Shown here: piece after piece, positions 1 to 7,853 of the stretch
How positions within the stretch are numbered: position 1 is the stretch's first letter
Layout of the letters: each line of letters starts with the position of its first letter
Assembly (NCBI GenBank): GCA_014084085.1
Contig: NPFB01000201.1
Span: forward strand, 1 to 17,893
Source of the DNA: Hondaea fermentalgiana
Taxonomy: Eukaryota; Sar; Bigyra; Thraustochytrida; Thraustochytriidae
Direction of reading: 5' to 3'
Length of the DNA stretch: 17,893 bases
Program-made: the position numbers and the translations under genes
The notes under the pieces: model-generated
Told to the model about the DNA's origin: nothing
Seen by the model: only the letters and a program-made list of their open reading frames with translations
Databases searched by the model: none

Positions 1-1150
1 TATCTTGTGAAAGGCCCATGGCGCCGTGCACCTGCATGGCGCGATCGCAAATGCGCTGGACGACGCTGGGGACGACGGCCTTGCACATAGAAAGCTCCTT
101 GCGGATCTTGAGGTTGCCCTGCACGTCGAGGAGGTGCGCGGTGTGACGCACAAGCATGCGCGCCATATCGAGCTCCGCGCGGCATTGTGCAATGTCCTGA
201 AGGACAGTGTCAAACTCGGAGAGCTTCTTGCCAAAAGCGACGCGAGACTCAGCACGGTTGCACATGGCGGATATGGCGCGCTCCGCGGTACCGATAAAGC
301 GCATGCAGTGATGAATGCGGCCAGGACCGAGACGGCCCTGCGAGATCTCAAAGCCCATGCCTTCCTTGGCAAGCACGTTCTCGACGGGAACGCACACGTC
401 CTCAAAGAGAAGCTCCATGTGACCCTTGGGCGCATCGGAGTCGCCAAAGGTCTGCATGGGGCGCACGACGGTGATGCCGGGCGTATCGGCCGGAACAAGG
501 ATCATGGACTGCTGCCGAAAGGGAGAGGCCGTAGGGTCAGTCTTGCCCATGACAATGTAGATCTTGCAGTGTTTGGATCCCGAGCCCGTGATCCACCACT
601 TGCGGCCGTTAATGATGTAGTGTCCGCCGCGCTTCTCGATATTGATGCCAACGTTGCTGGCGTCACTGCTCGCGACGTCGGGCTCGGTCATGGCAAAGGA
701 GGACTTGATTTTGCCGTCGAGAAGAGGCTTGAGCCACTTCTTCTTTTGGGCTTCGTTACCGTAGCGCGCAATGGTCTCCATGTTGCCCGTATCCGGGGAC
801 GAGGAGTTGGTGCACTCGGCGGCGAACTCGATGTGACAGCTTGTGCCAATGATTTCGCAGATCTCAGCGTATTGGGCGTTGTTGAGTCCTGCGCCCTCGT
901 ATCCTTCGCCAGCAAGACGAGCGGTGTCATTGGGCAGCCAGAGGTTCCAGAGTCCCTGCTTCTTGGCGACAGCCATGAGCTCCTTGAGGATGGGCGCGTA
1001 CGTCCACTGGTCAGCGGGCAGGTGCTCCATGGCCTTGTTCTGCTCTGCGAAGAGCTGCTCGTTCGGGTAAATGTACTCGTACATGAACTTCCACACCTTT
1101 TTCTTGAGCGCCTCAAAGTCGGCCTCGTTCATCGCCTCGGCGAGCACCAT
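1..1150 (-). CDS. Acyl-CoA dehydrogenase, ACAD10/11 (IBR3)-like, copy 1; C-terminus off the window
   Basis: The frame is open from an ATG at 1150-1148 to the window edge. It gives 383 codons, about 85% of the family length seen in copy 2. It should be an FAD-dependent acyl-CoA dehydrogenase that oxidises acyl-CoA to trans-2-enoyl-CoA. Visible motifs are the flavin-contacting FAMTEPDVASSD (about 152-163), WWITGSGS (about 185-192), GRLGPGRIHH (about 272-281) and QVHGAMGLSQD at the truncation. The region expected to hold the catalytic acid (DGPDEVH in copy 2) and any C-terminal targeting signal lie outside the window. It differs from copy 2 at 31 of 1150 bases by hand count, with no indels. Ten residues change: H24Y, L101I, S105C, M107I, S193K, Q194H, L200V, L285F, S288T and A294S (copy 2 to copy 1). 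There is no in-frame stop, so it looks intact. Substrate chain length cannot be read from the sequence. Confidence 0.93.
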   Translation of the reverse strand, partial: MVLAEAMNEADFEALKKKVWKFMYEYIYPNEQLFAEQNKAMEHLPADQWTYAPILKELMAVAKKQGLWNLWLPNDTARLAGEGYEGAGLNNAQYAEICEIIGTSCHIEFAAECTNSSSPDTGNMETIARYGNEAQKKKWLKPLLDGKIKSSFAMTEPDVASSDASNVGINIEKRGGHYIINGRKWWITGSGSKHCKIYIVMGKTDPTASPFRQQSMILVPADTPGITVVRPMQTFGDSDAPKGHMELLFEDVCVPVENVLAKEGMGFEISQGRLGPGRIHHCMRFIGTAERAISAMCNRAESRVAFGKKLSEFDTVLQDIAQCRAELDMARMLVRHTAHLLDVQGNLKIRKELSMCKAVVPSVVQRICDRAMQVHGAMGLSQD

Positions 1151-1861
1151 TGTGCCGTTCGAGCTCGACGTGCGTCCCTTCGCGCCTGCGCACTTGTTTC
1201 TTCCTTGCTTGCTTGCTTGCTTGCTTGTCGTGGCTGTGCTCACGCTCGTCGAACTCGAGGTTTGCACGGAGGCCTCCGAATGAAAAGGAGGGGACAGTCC
1301 GGCGATGGAGACGGACTGGTTCCACAGTAGTATCTTGGGGGCTGTTGGACTGCGGGGCCGGGGGCGGGGCGGGGCGCGGGCAGAAGCGCGTGGATAGATG
1401 ACCGACGAGCATCTACTCGTAAGTTAGGCCTAGTTATGACCTAAGCCCACCAACCTGGCAGCGTTACTGCATTGAAAAAGTGCCAGAGCACGTGTCTCCG
1501 CGAGGAAGAAAACGATGAGGTCACGCATCCACACTGGTGTATGACGGTCAGTCGGCTGCCGTTCACCTGTCTGACTTTACTTGAGATCATGAAAGCGTAC
1601 GTTCCTCCTCGATTGAACAGCCAGAGGTTTTACCGACGCGCGCACGACAAATGCAAGTAACACCAAAAAGAAATGAGCTGTTCGTAAATCGAAGATGCGG
1701 CTTCTTTCTTGATTCTGTCTAGAGAGTGCTTGGAATAGACTGAATTTACGCAATCCGAAAGCTTGGCAAGTGAGGATGAAGAACAACAAGGTGTCGCTCT
1801 CTTCTTTCACCACACAACAAGGTGTCGCTTTTTCCAAACAAGTTTCACATGATGTCATAAA
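1151..1861. other. Spacer: copy 1 leader/promoter and copy 2 3' flank
   Basis: This 711-bp stretch has no gene I can support. The part next to 1150 holds the leader or promoter of copy 1, including the CTTG run and a G-rich patch at about 1350-1380. The part next to 1862 is AT-richer and should hold the 3' end of the copy 2 transcript. Short open frames here have no recognisable motifs. Confidence 0.8.
1204..1227 (-). repeat. (CTTG)6 microsatellite in copy 1 leader; CAAG in the gene's sense
   Basis: Six perfect CTTG units on the + strand begin 54 bp upstream of the copy 1 ATG. In the sense of the gene the unit reads CAAG. Three units (3284-3295) occupy the homologous place in copy 2. Confidence 0.97.
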
Positions 1862-3220
1862 TTAGAGCTTGGCAAGAAAGTCCGGGTCCGTGGGCGGGTT
1901 CTTGGAGTGCGGCGCGCCGCGACGGGTGTAGCCCGGAAGATCGTAGAGCGAATCGTCTCTGCGCTTCTGGTCGCGAAGTTCAAGACGACCGACTGTGCGC
2001 CAGTGGACCTCATCAGGTCCATCGGCAAAACGAAGCCAGCGCGCGCCAGAAAAGGCCATGGAGAGAAAGCTATCTTGTGAAAGGCCCATGGCGCCGTGCA
2101 CCTGCATGGCGCGATCGCAAATGCGCTGGACGACGCTGGGGACGACAGCCTTGCACATGGAAAGCTCCTTGCGGATCTTGAGGTTGCCCTGCACGTCGAG
2201 GAGGTGCGCGGTGTGACGCACAAGCATGCGCGCCATATCGAGCTCCGCGCGGCATTGTGCAATGTCCTGAAGGACAGTGTCAAACTCGGAGAGCTTCTTG
2301 CCAAAGGCGACGCGAGACTCGGCTCGGTTACACATGGCGGCGATGGCGCGCTCCGCAGAACCGATCAAGCGCATGCAGTGATGAATGCGGCCAGGACCGA
2401 GACGGCCCTGCGAGATCTCAAAGCCCATGCCTTCCTTGGCAAGCACGTTCTCGACGGGAACGCACACGTCCTCAAAGAGAAGCTCCATGTGACCCTTGGG
2501 CGCATCGGAGTCGCCAAAGGTCTGCATGGGGCGCACGACGGTGATGCCGGGCGTATCGGCCGGAACAAGGATCATGGACTGCTGCCGAAAGGGAGAGGCC
2601 GTGGGGTCGGTCTTGCCCATGAGAATGTAGATCTTGCACTGGCTAGATCCCGAGCCCGTGATCCACCACTTGCGGCCGTTAATGATGTAGTGTCCGCCGC
2701 GCTTCTCGATATTGATGCCAACGTTGCTGGCGTCACTGCTCGCGACGTCGGGCTCGGTCATGGCAAAGGAGGACTTGATTTTGCCATCGAGAAGAGGCTT
2801 GAGCCACTTCTTCTTTTGGGCTTCGTTACCGTAGCGCGCAATGGTCTCCATGTTGCCCGTATCCGGGGACGAGGAGTTGGTGCACTCGGCGGCGAACTCC
2901 ATATGGGAGCTTGTGCCGAGAATTTCGCAGATCTCAGCGTACTGGGCGTTGTTGAGTCCGGCGCCCTCGTATCCTTCGCCAGCAAGACGGGCCGTGTCAT
3001 TGGGCAGCCAGAGGTTCCAGAGTCCCTGCTTCTTGGCGACAGCCATGAGCTCCTTGAGGATGGGCGCGTACGTCCACTGGTCAGCGGGCAGGTGCTCCAT
3101 GGCCTTGTTCTGCTCTGCGAAGAGCTGCTCGTTCGGGTAAATGTACTCGTGCATGAACTTCCACACCTTTTTCTTGAGCGCCTCAAAGTCGGCCTCGTTC
3201 ATCGCCTCGGCGAGCACCAT
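1862..3220 (-). CDS. Acyl-CoA dehydrogenase, ACAD10/11 (IBR3)-like, copy 2; AKL C-terminus
   Basis: This complete 452-aa single-exon gene runs from an ATG at 3220 to TAA at 1862-1864. Its order is the helical N-domain (about 1-150), middle beta-domain with FAMTEPDVASSD (152-163) and WWITGSGS (185-192), then the C-terminal helical domain with GRLGPGRIHH (272-281), QVHGAMGLSQD (373-383) and ADGPDEVH (399-406). In the ACAD10/11 subfamily D400 sits where the catalytic Glu of medium-chain dehydrogenase lies, so it is the likely base. No aminoglycoside-phosphotransferase-like domain precedes it, unlike vertebrate ACAD10/11 and plant IBR3. The last three residues, AKL, are a canonical type-1 peroxisomal targeting signal, so I infer a peroxisomal matrix enzyme acting on acyl-CoA. 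Its promoter region is partly homologous to that of copy 1. The next gene upstream on the same strand is a HIBCH-type hydrolase, which suggests a shared pathway. Chain-length or branched-chain specificity is not readable. Confidence 0.96.
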   Translation of the reverse strand: MVLAEAMNEADFEALKKKVWKFMHEYIYPNEQLFAEQNKAMEHLPADQWTYAPILKELMAVAKKQGLWNLWLPNDTARLAGEGYEGAGLNNAQYAEICEILGTSSHMEFAAECTNSSSPDTGNMETIARYGNEAQKKKWLKPLLDGKIKSSFAMTEPDVASSDASNVGINIEKRGGHYIINGRKWWITGSGSSQCKIYILMGKTDPTASPFRQQSMILVPADTPGITVVRPMQTFGDSDAPKGHMELLFEDVCVPVENVLAKEGMGFEISQGRLGPGRIHHCMRLIGSAERAIAAMCNRAESRVAFGKKLSEFDTVLQDIAQCRAELDMARMLVRHTAHLLDVQGNLKIRKELSMCKAVVPSVVQRICDRAMQVHGAMGLSQDSFLSMAFSGARWLRFADGPDEVHWRTVGRLELRDQKRRDDSLYDLPGYTRRGAPHSKNPPTDPDFLAKL

Positions 3221-3333
3221 CGTGCCGTTCGTGTTCGACGTGCGTCCCTCGCGCCTGCGCCGTTGCCACTGCTGCAGCTGCTGCTTGCTTGCTTGTCGCG
3301 GCTGTGCTCACGCGCGTCGGATTCGAGGTTTGC
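2071..3333. repeat. Tandem duplication unit, right copy
   Basis: Partner of the unit at 1-1265. Beyond the ATG the leader similarity decays. Both copies keep a CTTG tetranucleotide run followed by a near-identical block (gctgtgctcacg and cgaggtttgc), but the run has six units in the left copy and three in the right. Confidence 0.95.
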
Positions 3334-4007
3334 CGGCGCCAGCGCTCCGGTTTCCCCCCAAACAATACTAGTAGGAGCAAGGCCTATCAGAAAAGAGGGA
3401 CGGCCAGCGACGGACTGACTGACTGCCTCGTTTGTACAGTAGTAGTAAGTTGGACACTGTAAGGGCCCGAGGGGGCGGCGTCCGAAGGCGAGGCGAGGGC
3501 TCTGCTACCAGCCAGGACGACAAAGAGCGCGAGGCAAAAGGCGCGCATCATCGCCCGGACGTCGCCTGCGGCCCTGCGTCCACTTCCGATGCTAGGATTT
3601 CAGTTTCGATAGGACAAAGAAAACATGGGCGCGAGCGGGCAAGCATCGCGCAACATGTGCGGCAGCGTCCGGGATGCGAAAGGGTGGTTTGACGCGTCGT
3701 GGATGGTATGCACCCAGCTGGCTGCTGGCTGATGGGAAAAGCGCGATCCATCCGGCCCTGCGGGAAGCCAGATGGGCTTTGGGATATTTTCGTGTTTGTT
3801 TTTTGGCGGCCAGTCGGGTCTTACTGTAGCCAGCCTCAAGGCAGACAAGTGTGGCTTTCGTATGAACCTGTCTGTCATCATAGTTGCTTGGCCAAGTAGC
3901 TGCTGGCTGACCGCCAGCCGCCTCGCTGCGTCGCGTCAATCTGCCATAGGGAAGTTTCTCTTTCCTTTTTTCTGTTAGGTCTTATTTTACGCAAGCTGAC
4001 GGCAACT
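3221..4007. other. Spacer: copy 2 leader/promoter and HIBCH-like 3' flank
   Basis: This is 787 bp between two minus-strand genes. Near 3221 it holds a CTGCAGCTGCTG patch and three CTTG units (3284-3295), homologous to the copy 1 leader. The remainder should contain the copy 2 promoter and the 3' untranslated region of the hydrolase gene. A pyrimidine-rich run at about 3957-3974 lies close to the hydrolase stop. I see no convincing gene. Confidence 0.8.
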
Positions 4008-5159
4008 CTACAAAGATGCACGCGTTTTTGTCGGAAGAGGGCGAAGATCGCCGCCGAGATGATCATCTGGAAGAGGAGAGGCGAAATAGGCGTCAATCTG
4101 ATCAGCAGAAGGAACTCGGTCGTTCCAGCGTGGCTTGTTGTCCTTGTCTACGAGGACAGCCCTGACGCCTTCAAAGAAATCGCTCCTTGTGTCACGCACG
4201 AGACACTGCACGACGCGGTATTCCGCAACGAGAGCATCGAATAGCGTAACGTGAGGTCGCGCATTGAGCTGAAAGGCACGAAGCGTGAGTGCGAGCGATG
4301 TCGGGGACCTCGCGTCGAGGAGTGCAAGCGTTTGCTCTGCCCATGGTGTCTTGGTCTCGCGCAAGGCCGTGCAAATGGAAGAGATCGAGGGCTGGTTGAG
4401 CTTGAAGATACGGCGCAAGTCTGCAGCGTTGGCGGCAAGCGAGGATGATGACGGAGAAGGACCGTCCCAAGATGGGAGCGCGTCCAAGACGGCCTGGACC
4501 GAAGTACCCGTTGAGGCGGAGCGCACGAGTGCTTCGCGTAGCTCTGGGAGCTTTTCTGCGCGCATGGCATGCGTGGCAATACCTGCCCAAAGACAGTCGG
4601 CAGCGCCAAGTCGTGCGCCCGTGAGAGCAATGTAGAGACCAACCTCGGGACCCACGGGGAGACGCGGCAAAGCAAATGTGGCGCCGACATCGGGCAGAAA
4701 GCCAATGCCGCCCTCAGGCATGGCAAAGACGGTCTTTTCTGTGGCAACGCGGTAGCGACCATGAATGCTGAGACCAACGCCGCCGCCCATGGTGACTCCA
4801 TCCCAGACGGATACCTGGTCAACTCCATTGGGTCCGGGCTGAGCCATCTCGCCAATGAGCGCGTTGAGTCTATATTCCTCGTAAAAGAAGTCCGCATGCT
4901 CGCGGCCGCCAGGCCCGCTGAGTGCGCTTGTGCGTGCGGTCACCACGTCGCCGCCTGCGCAAAAGGCCTTGCCCTCGCCGGTCAGCAGAATGCAGCGTGG
5001 TCGCTGCGCGGGTTCTGCGTCTCGCCACGTTGCGAACCATGTCTGGAGCGGCTTGATCATGTCCAAGTTGAGCGAGTTGAACTTGGCCGGTCGCGCAAGC
5101 TGCACCTCCACGATGCCCTCGGCCAGGTCCTCGCAGCGCACGAGCGTCTCGGCCGCCAT
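4008..5159 (-). CDS. HIBCH: 3-hydroxyisobutyryl-CoA hydrolase-type protein (CHY1/HIBCH family), ASL C-terminus
   Basis: The complete 383-aa gene runs from an ATG at 5159 to TAG at 4008-4010, the usual length for HIBCH. It belongs to the crotonase fold, ECH_2 branch: GEGKAFCAGGD (61-71) and DGVTMGGGVGLS (120-131) form the CoA pocket and oxyanion hole. FAMPEGGIGFLPDVGATF (145-162) carries the paired acidic residues E149 and D157 expected for hydrolase chemistry. DFFEGVRAVLVDKD (327-340) followed by a Trp is the C-terminal signature separating this branch from ordinary enoyl-CoA hydratases. The likely reaction is 3-hydroxyisobutyryl-CoA to 3-hydroxyisobutyrate plus CoA in valine-type breakdown. 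I see no N-terminal mitochondrial presequence. The end is RASL; plant CHY1 is peroxisomal and ASL has been reported as a weak PTS1 in plants, so peroxisomal location is plausible but unproven. It lies between the dehydrogenase pair and a divergent reductase. Confidence 0.93.
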   Translation of the reverse strand: MAAETLVRCEDLAEGIVEVQLARPAKFNSLNLDMIKPLQTWFATWRDAEPAQRPRCILLTGEGKAFCAGGDVVTARTSALSGPGGREHADFFYEEYRLNALIGEMAQPGPNGVDQVSVWDGVTMGGGVGLSIHGRYRVATEKTVFAMPEGGIGFLPDVGATFALPRLPVGPEVGLYIALTGARLGAADCLWAGIATHAMRAEKLPELREALVRSASTGTSVQAVLDALPSWDGPSPSSSSLAANAADLRRIFKLNQPSISSICTALRETKTPWAEQTLALLDARSPTSLALTLRAFQLNARPHVTLFDALVAEYRVVQCLVRDTRSDFFEGVRAVLVDKDNKPRWNDRVPSADQIDAYFASPLPDDHLGGDLRPLPTKTRASL

Positions 5160-5380
5160 CTTTCTTGCAAGACCTTTCCCGCTTTCCTCGCTCGCCTCAC
5201 AGGGCTCTCGAGTTCTAGCGGCTTTGCAGCAGCAGCAAGTGCTATCTATCTATCTATCGAGGTATTATTTGCAGCTGACCGAGTCCGGCCCCTCGCGTCG
5301 GACGCACAGACGTGTCGGCGCCCCCCTCCCCTACTCGCTCAGGGCCAACGCAACGCCACGGCGGCCTCTGCAGCTGCGAG

Positions 5381-5428
5381 CTTGCTTGCTCGCTTGCTTG
5401 CTCGCTTGCTTGCTCGCTTGCTTGCTCT
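5381..5428 (-). repeat. Four tandem copies of CTTGCTTGCTCG upstream of the hydrolase
   Basis: This 12-bp unit is repeated four times, the last with a terminal mismatch, about 222-269 bp upstream of the hydrolase ATG. In the sense of that gene it reads as CAAG/GCAA-type tetranucleotides, as in both dehydrogenase leaders. Confidence 0.95.
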
Positions 5429-5767
5429 TGCATGCGGTTCTGCGCGTCGCGAGAGGCCGCGTTTTCATCCCTGCCGAGGCGATCGATCGATCGATCCCCG
5501 AGGGTCCAAAGTGCCAAAGAATGGCTGCCATGGCTGCTCATCAACATCTGTGTCGGCAGCACTGCAGGGGGGCTGTTCTGCTTTGGCTTCGCTCTAGTGG
5601 ACACGACGTTCTGCAAGTTGTGTCCTTGAGAATGTATTGAAAGAGGAGGTCGCTTCCGAGTCCGCTCTTGCGCCGGTCAGCCAGAGGCAAACCATGCAGA
5701 GCAGCAGTCCGATATCTTGCCTGACGCGAGCGGCGCGAGACTCGACGCGAGGAGGACAGCAGAGCAA

Positions 5768-5791
5768 CAGCAGCAGCAGCAGCAGCAGCAG
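5768..5791 (+). repeat. (CAG)8 in the reductase 5' leader
   Basis: Eight perfect CAG units are followed by further CAG/CAA triplets up to about 5824. If translation began at 5694 this would encode Ser- and Gln-rich low complexity. It fits better as leader sequence, since the enzyme fold begins at the ATG at 5868. Confidence 0.9.
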
Positions 5792-5867
5792 CGGCAACAG
5801 CAAGCAACACCACCAGCAGCAACAGGGCTTGCGGCGCCGAGCGAGGCAAGGCAAGAAGAAGAAGAAG

Positions 5868-6881
5868 ATGCGTGGCATTGTGGTCGACAAGTTTTGCACG
5901 CCGGAAGACCTGGCCCTGGGCGAACTCCCTGATCGTGCCCCGGGAGACAATGAGGTCGTGATGGACGTGCGGTGCGCTGGCGTCAACTTCCCGGACACGC
6001 TCATTATCCAGGGCAAGTACCAGTTCAAGCCAGAGATGCCGTTTGCTCCCGGTGGTGAGTGCTCCGGTGTGGTGAGCAAGGTGGGCGCCGGCGTCAAGAA
6101 CTTCAAGGTGGGGGACCGTGTGCTGGGCATGACCGGCTGGGGCTCCTTTGCGGAGCAGGTAATCGTCCCTGCGGAGAAGCTCATTCCTGTGCCGGCTGGT
6201 GTCGACGACGCAACGGCGAGCGGTGTCATGATGACGTACGGTACGACGTACCATGCGTTTGAGCAGCGCGCGCAGCTTCAGCCCGGCGAGACCGTGCTGG
6301 TTCTTGGCGCTGCGGGTGGCGTCGGCATTGCGGCTGTTGACATTGCCAAGGCCATGGGCGCCAAGGTGATTGCTGCGGCGTCGACGCAGGAAAAGCTCGA
6401 GGTTTGCCGCTCGTACGGCGCGGACCACCTCATCAACTACGCGGAAGAGGATTTGAAGGCGCGCGTTCGCGAGATTACCAAGGGTCGTGGCGTCGACGTC
6501 GTGTATGATCCTGTGGGCGATCGATTTGCCGAGCCTGCGGTGCGCTCGCTTGCGTGGAAGGGTCGCTACCTGGTGATCGGTTTTGCGGCGGGCGAGATTC
6601 CTCGCATTCCGCTGAACTTGGCGCTGCTCAAGGGAGCGTCTATTGTCGGTGTCTTTTGGGGTGCCTTTACCAATATTGAACCCGAGTTGAATGCGCGCAA
6701 TATCGAGGTGATTCTTGACTGGGTCGCCAAGGGCAAAATCAAGCCGCTCGTGACGCAGACCTACCCGCTCAAGGACGCTGGCAAGGCTCTCCGCGACCTC
6801 ATGGACCGCAAGGTCAAGGGCAAGGCCGTCCTCATTTGCTCCGACAAGGCGACTTTGCCCAAAAGTGGAGCCAAGCTCTAA
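5868..6881 (+). CDS. NADPH:quinone oxidoreductase-like MDR protein, AKL C-terminus
   Basis: The chosen ATG at 5868-5870 (A at -3) gives 337 aa, a normal size for zinc-independent medium-chain reductases. The GroES-like N-domain carries CAGVNFPDTLIIQG (36-49) and APGGECSGVV (60-69). The Rossmann domain carries the dinucleotide loop GAAGGVG (147-153) and DVVYDPVG (210-217). Zinc-ligand patterns of alcohol dehydrogenases are absent. It should reduce quinones, alkenals or enoyl-type substrates with NADPH; the substrate is not readable. It ends in GAKL, and AKL is a canonical PTS1, implying the peroxisomal matrix. An in-frame ATG at 5694 (A at -3) would add 58 residues: an Arg/Ser-rich start, then poly-Ser/Gln from CAG repeats and a Lys run. 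That could be leader or an alternative targeting extension. Twelve A residues directly follow the TAA stop. It diverges from the hydrolase gene. Confidence 0.93.
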   Translation: MRGIVVDKFCTPEDLALGELPDRAPGDNEVVMDVRCAGVNFPDTLIIQGKYQFKPEMPFAPGGECSGVVSKVGAGVKNFKVGDRVLGMTGWGSFAEQVIVPAEKLIPVPAGVDDATASGVMMTYGTTYHAFEQRAQLQPGETVLVLGAAGGVGIAAVDIAKAMGAKVIAAASTQEKLEVCRSYGADHLINYAEEDLKARVREITKGRGVDVVYDPVGDRFAEPAVRSLAWKGRYLVIGFAAGEIPRIPLNLALLKGASIVGVFWGAFTNIEPELNARNIEVILDWVAKGKIKPLVTQTYPLKDAGKALRDLMDRKVKGKAVLICSDKATLPKSGAKL

Positions 6882-7272
6882 AAAAAAAAAAAAGGGAATT
6901 TCAAAAGAGAGGTGAGAGAATATTGCTAATCAAATATGTATGTTCATTCGAGAGATTGTCAGTCGCATCCAAATACCGAAACATAGCTTTTACACGTGCT
7001 TTTTTCTTTTTCTAAGGCGTCAGATGTTAAAAAAAAAGAATGCGACGATGGATTTCGGTACAGTCAAGGCCTCCACTACGTTTGTGGCTGTCAAGCTCAT
7101 TAGGGCGTGCTCGACCTCGCAGAACGAGTTTTTACTCTTGTAGTTTTGTTAGCCATCAAGGATCATGGGGTCTGGCTCAACACCGCAAAAAAAAAAGAGA
7201 AGAAGCCGTCTATGACGACGAGATCTCGCTCTAGTATAGTCTTCAAACGATACCCCTGGCTAGCCACAAGAA

Positions 7273-7298
7273 ACCGAACGAAAAACCGAACGAAATTT
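7273..7298 (+). repeat. Two direct copies of accgaacgaaa-type motif
   Basis: accgaacgaaaa at 7273-7284 is followed immediately by accgaacgaaattt at 7285-7298. These are the leftmost members of the motif family spread through the convergent spacer. Confidence 0.9.
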
Positions 7299-7494
7299 CA
7301 TTTGCGCGATCCCTTAAAGCGCGCTCAAAACTAGCTCGCGCGCCTCGAAAGTAAGCGCAGGTAAGGACATATACCCTTAGATTGCTGTGCCAAAGTTCAA
7401 AGTCTGGGGAACCAGTTTTGGCCAAGGGGTAGGGAAAACTAGATTTGGGGGGAGGCGGCGGATAAGTGGCCTATTTGGTTAGAATAGACCGATA

Positions 7495-7783
7495 CAGTGA
7501 GACCGAACGAAATTCATTAGGAGTACTAAGACTGTGTTACGTGTGTTTCGCCTAGCAAAATTCCAAATTGCGTTGTGCTCGGGTGATTAAGATTTGCCGG
7601 ACTGCGGTCGTAAGTTCCAACTTTGCAGAAGAACAACAACCCTTCCACCGGAAGAATTTGCCTGCAAACTTGCAGAGGGGTGCGAGGGCACCGTGGAAAC
7701 CATATGGCCAATCGGCAAGATTTAAAACTGATTGGAAGTGTAATGCCTCGCGTGTTTGCCAGAGATTTCGTTCGGTCTCACTG
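7495..7783. repeat. 289-bp interval bounded by perfect 19-bp inverted repeats
   Basis: cagtgagaccgaacgaaat (7495-7513) has its exact reverse complement at 7765-7783. The match stops at both ends of each arm. Flanking bases (gata to the left, accc to the right) show no target-site duplication. The interior has no convincing gene. It resembles a small inverted-repeat element or a remnant of one. Confidence 0.85.
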
Positions 7784-7822
7784 ACCCAGCCTGCCACGGG
7801 ATCGGGGAAACTATTTCGCCGA

Positions 7823-7853
7823 AAATTTCGTTCGGTTAGACCGAACGAAATTT
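7823..7853. repeat. Near-perfect 31-bp palindrome (14-bp arms, 3-nt centre)
   Basis: aaatttcgttcggt (7823-7836), a TAG centre, then accgaacgaaattt (7840-7853) pair perfectly. The arms are the same motif as in the neighbouring copies. The sequence could fold as a hairpin in either transcript or act as a protein-binding palindrome. Confidence 0.92.

Larger units (their letters stand above)
1..1265. repeat. Tandem duplication unit, left copy
   Basis: Bases 1-1150 align without gaps to 2071-3220, an offset of 2070 bp, at about 97.3% identity (31 mismatches counted by eye). Similarity continues upstream of the start codon with small indels to about 1265, opposite about 3333. The differences are strongly clustered. 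Confidence 0.95.
5160..5867. promoter_or_regulatory. Divergent intergenic/leader region between hydrolase (-) and reductase (+)
   Basis: The start codons of the two divergent genes are 708 bp apart, so this stretch must contain both promoters and leaders. It holds a (TATC)4 run (5243-5258), four copies of a 12-mer CTTGCTTGCTCG (5381-5428, last copy one base off), a (GATC)4 run (5481-5496) and a (CAG)8 run (5768-5791). No TATA box or known operator can be assigned with confidence. An in-frame ATG at 5694 could start a longer form of the reductase. Confidence 0.6.

Noticed and set aside
26..3418. Plus-strand open frames of 434 and 440 codons antisense to the two dehydrogenase copies
   Set aside because: Both are codon-registered shadows of the dehydrogenase frames. 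Their similarity to each other only reflects the tandem duplication.
4569..5597. Plus-strand 342-codon frame antisense to the hydrolase
   Set aside because: It is in register with the hydrolase codons and lacks motifs; the minus strand carries the crotonase-family signatures.
7495..7783. Calling the inverted-repeat interval a definite MITE
   Set aside because: No target-site duplication is visible and copy number cannot be assessed from one locus, so it is kept as a repeat only.
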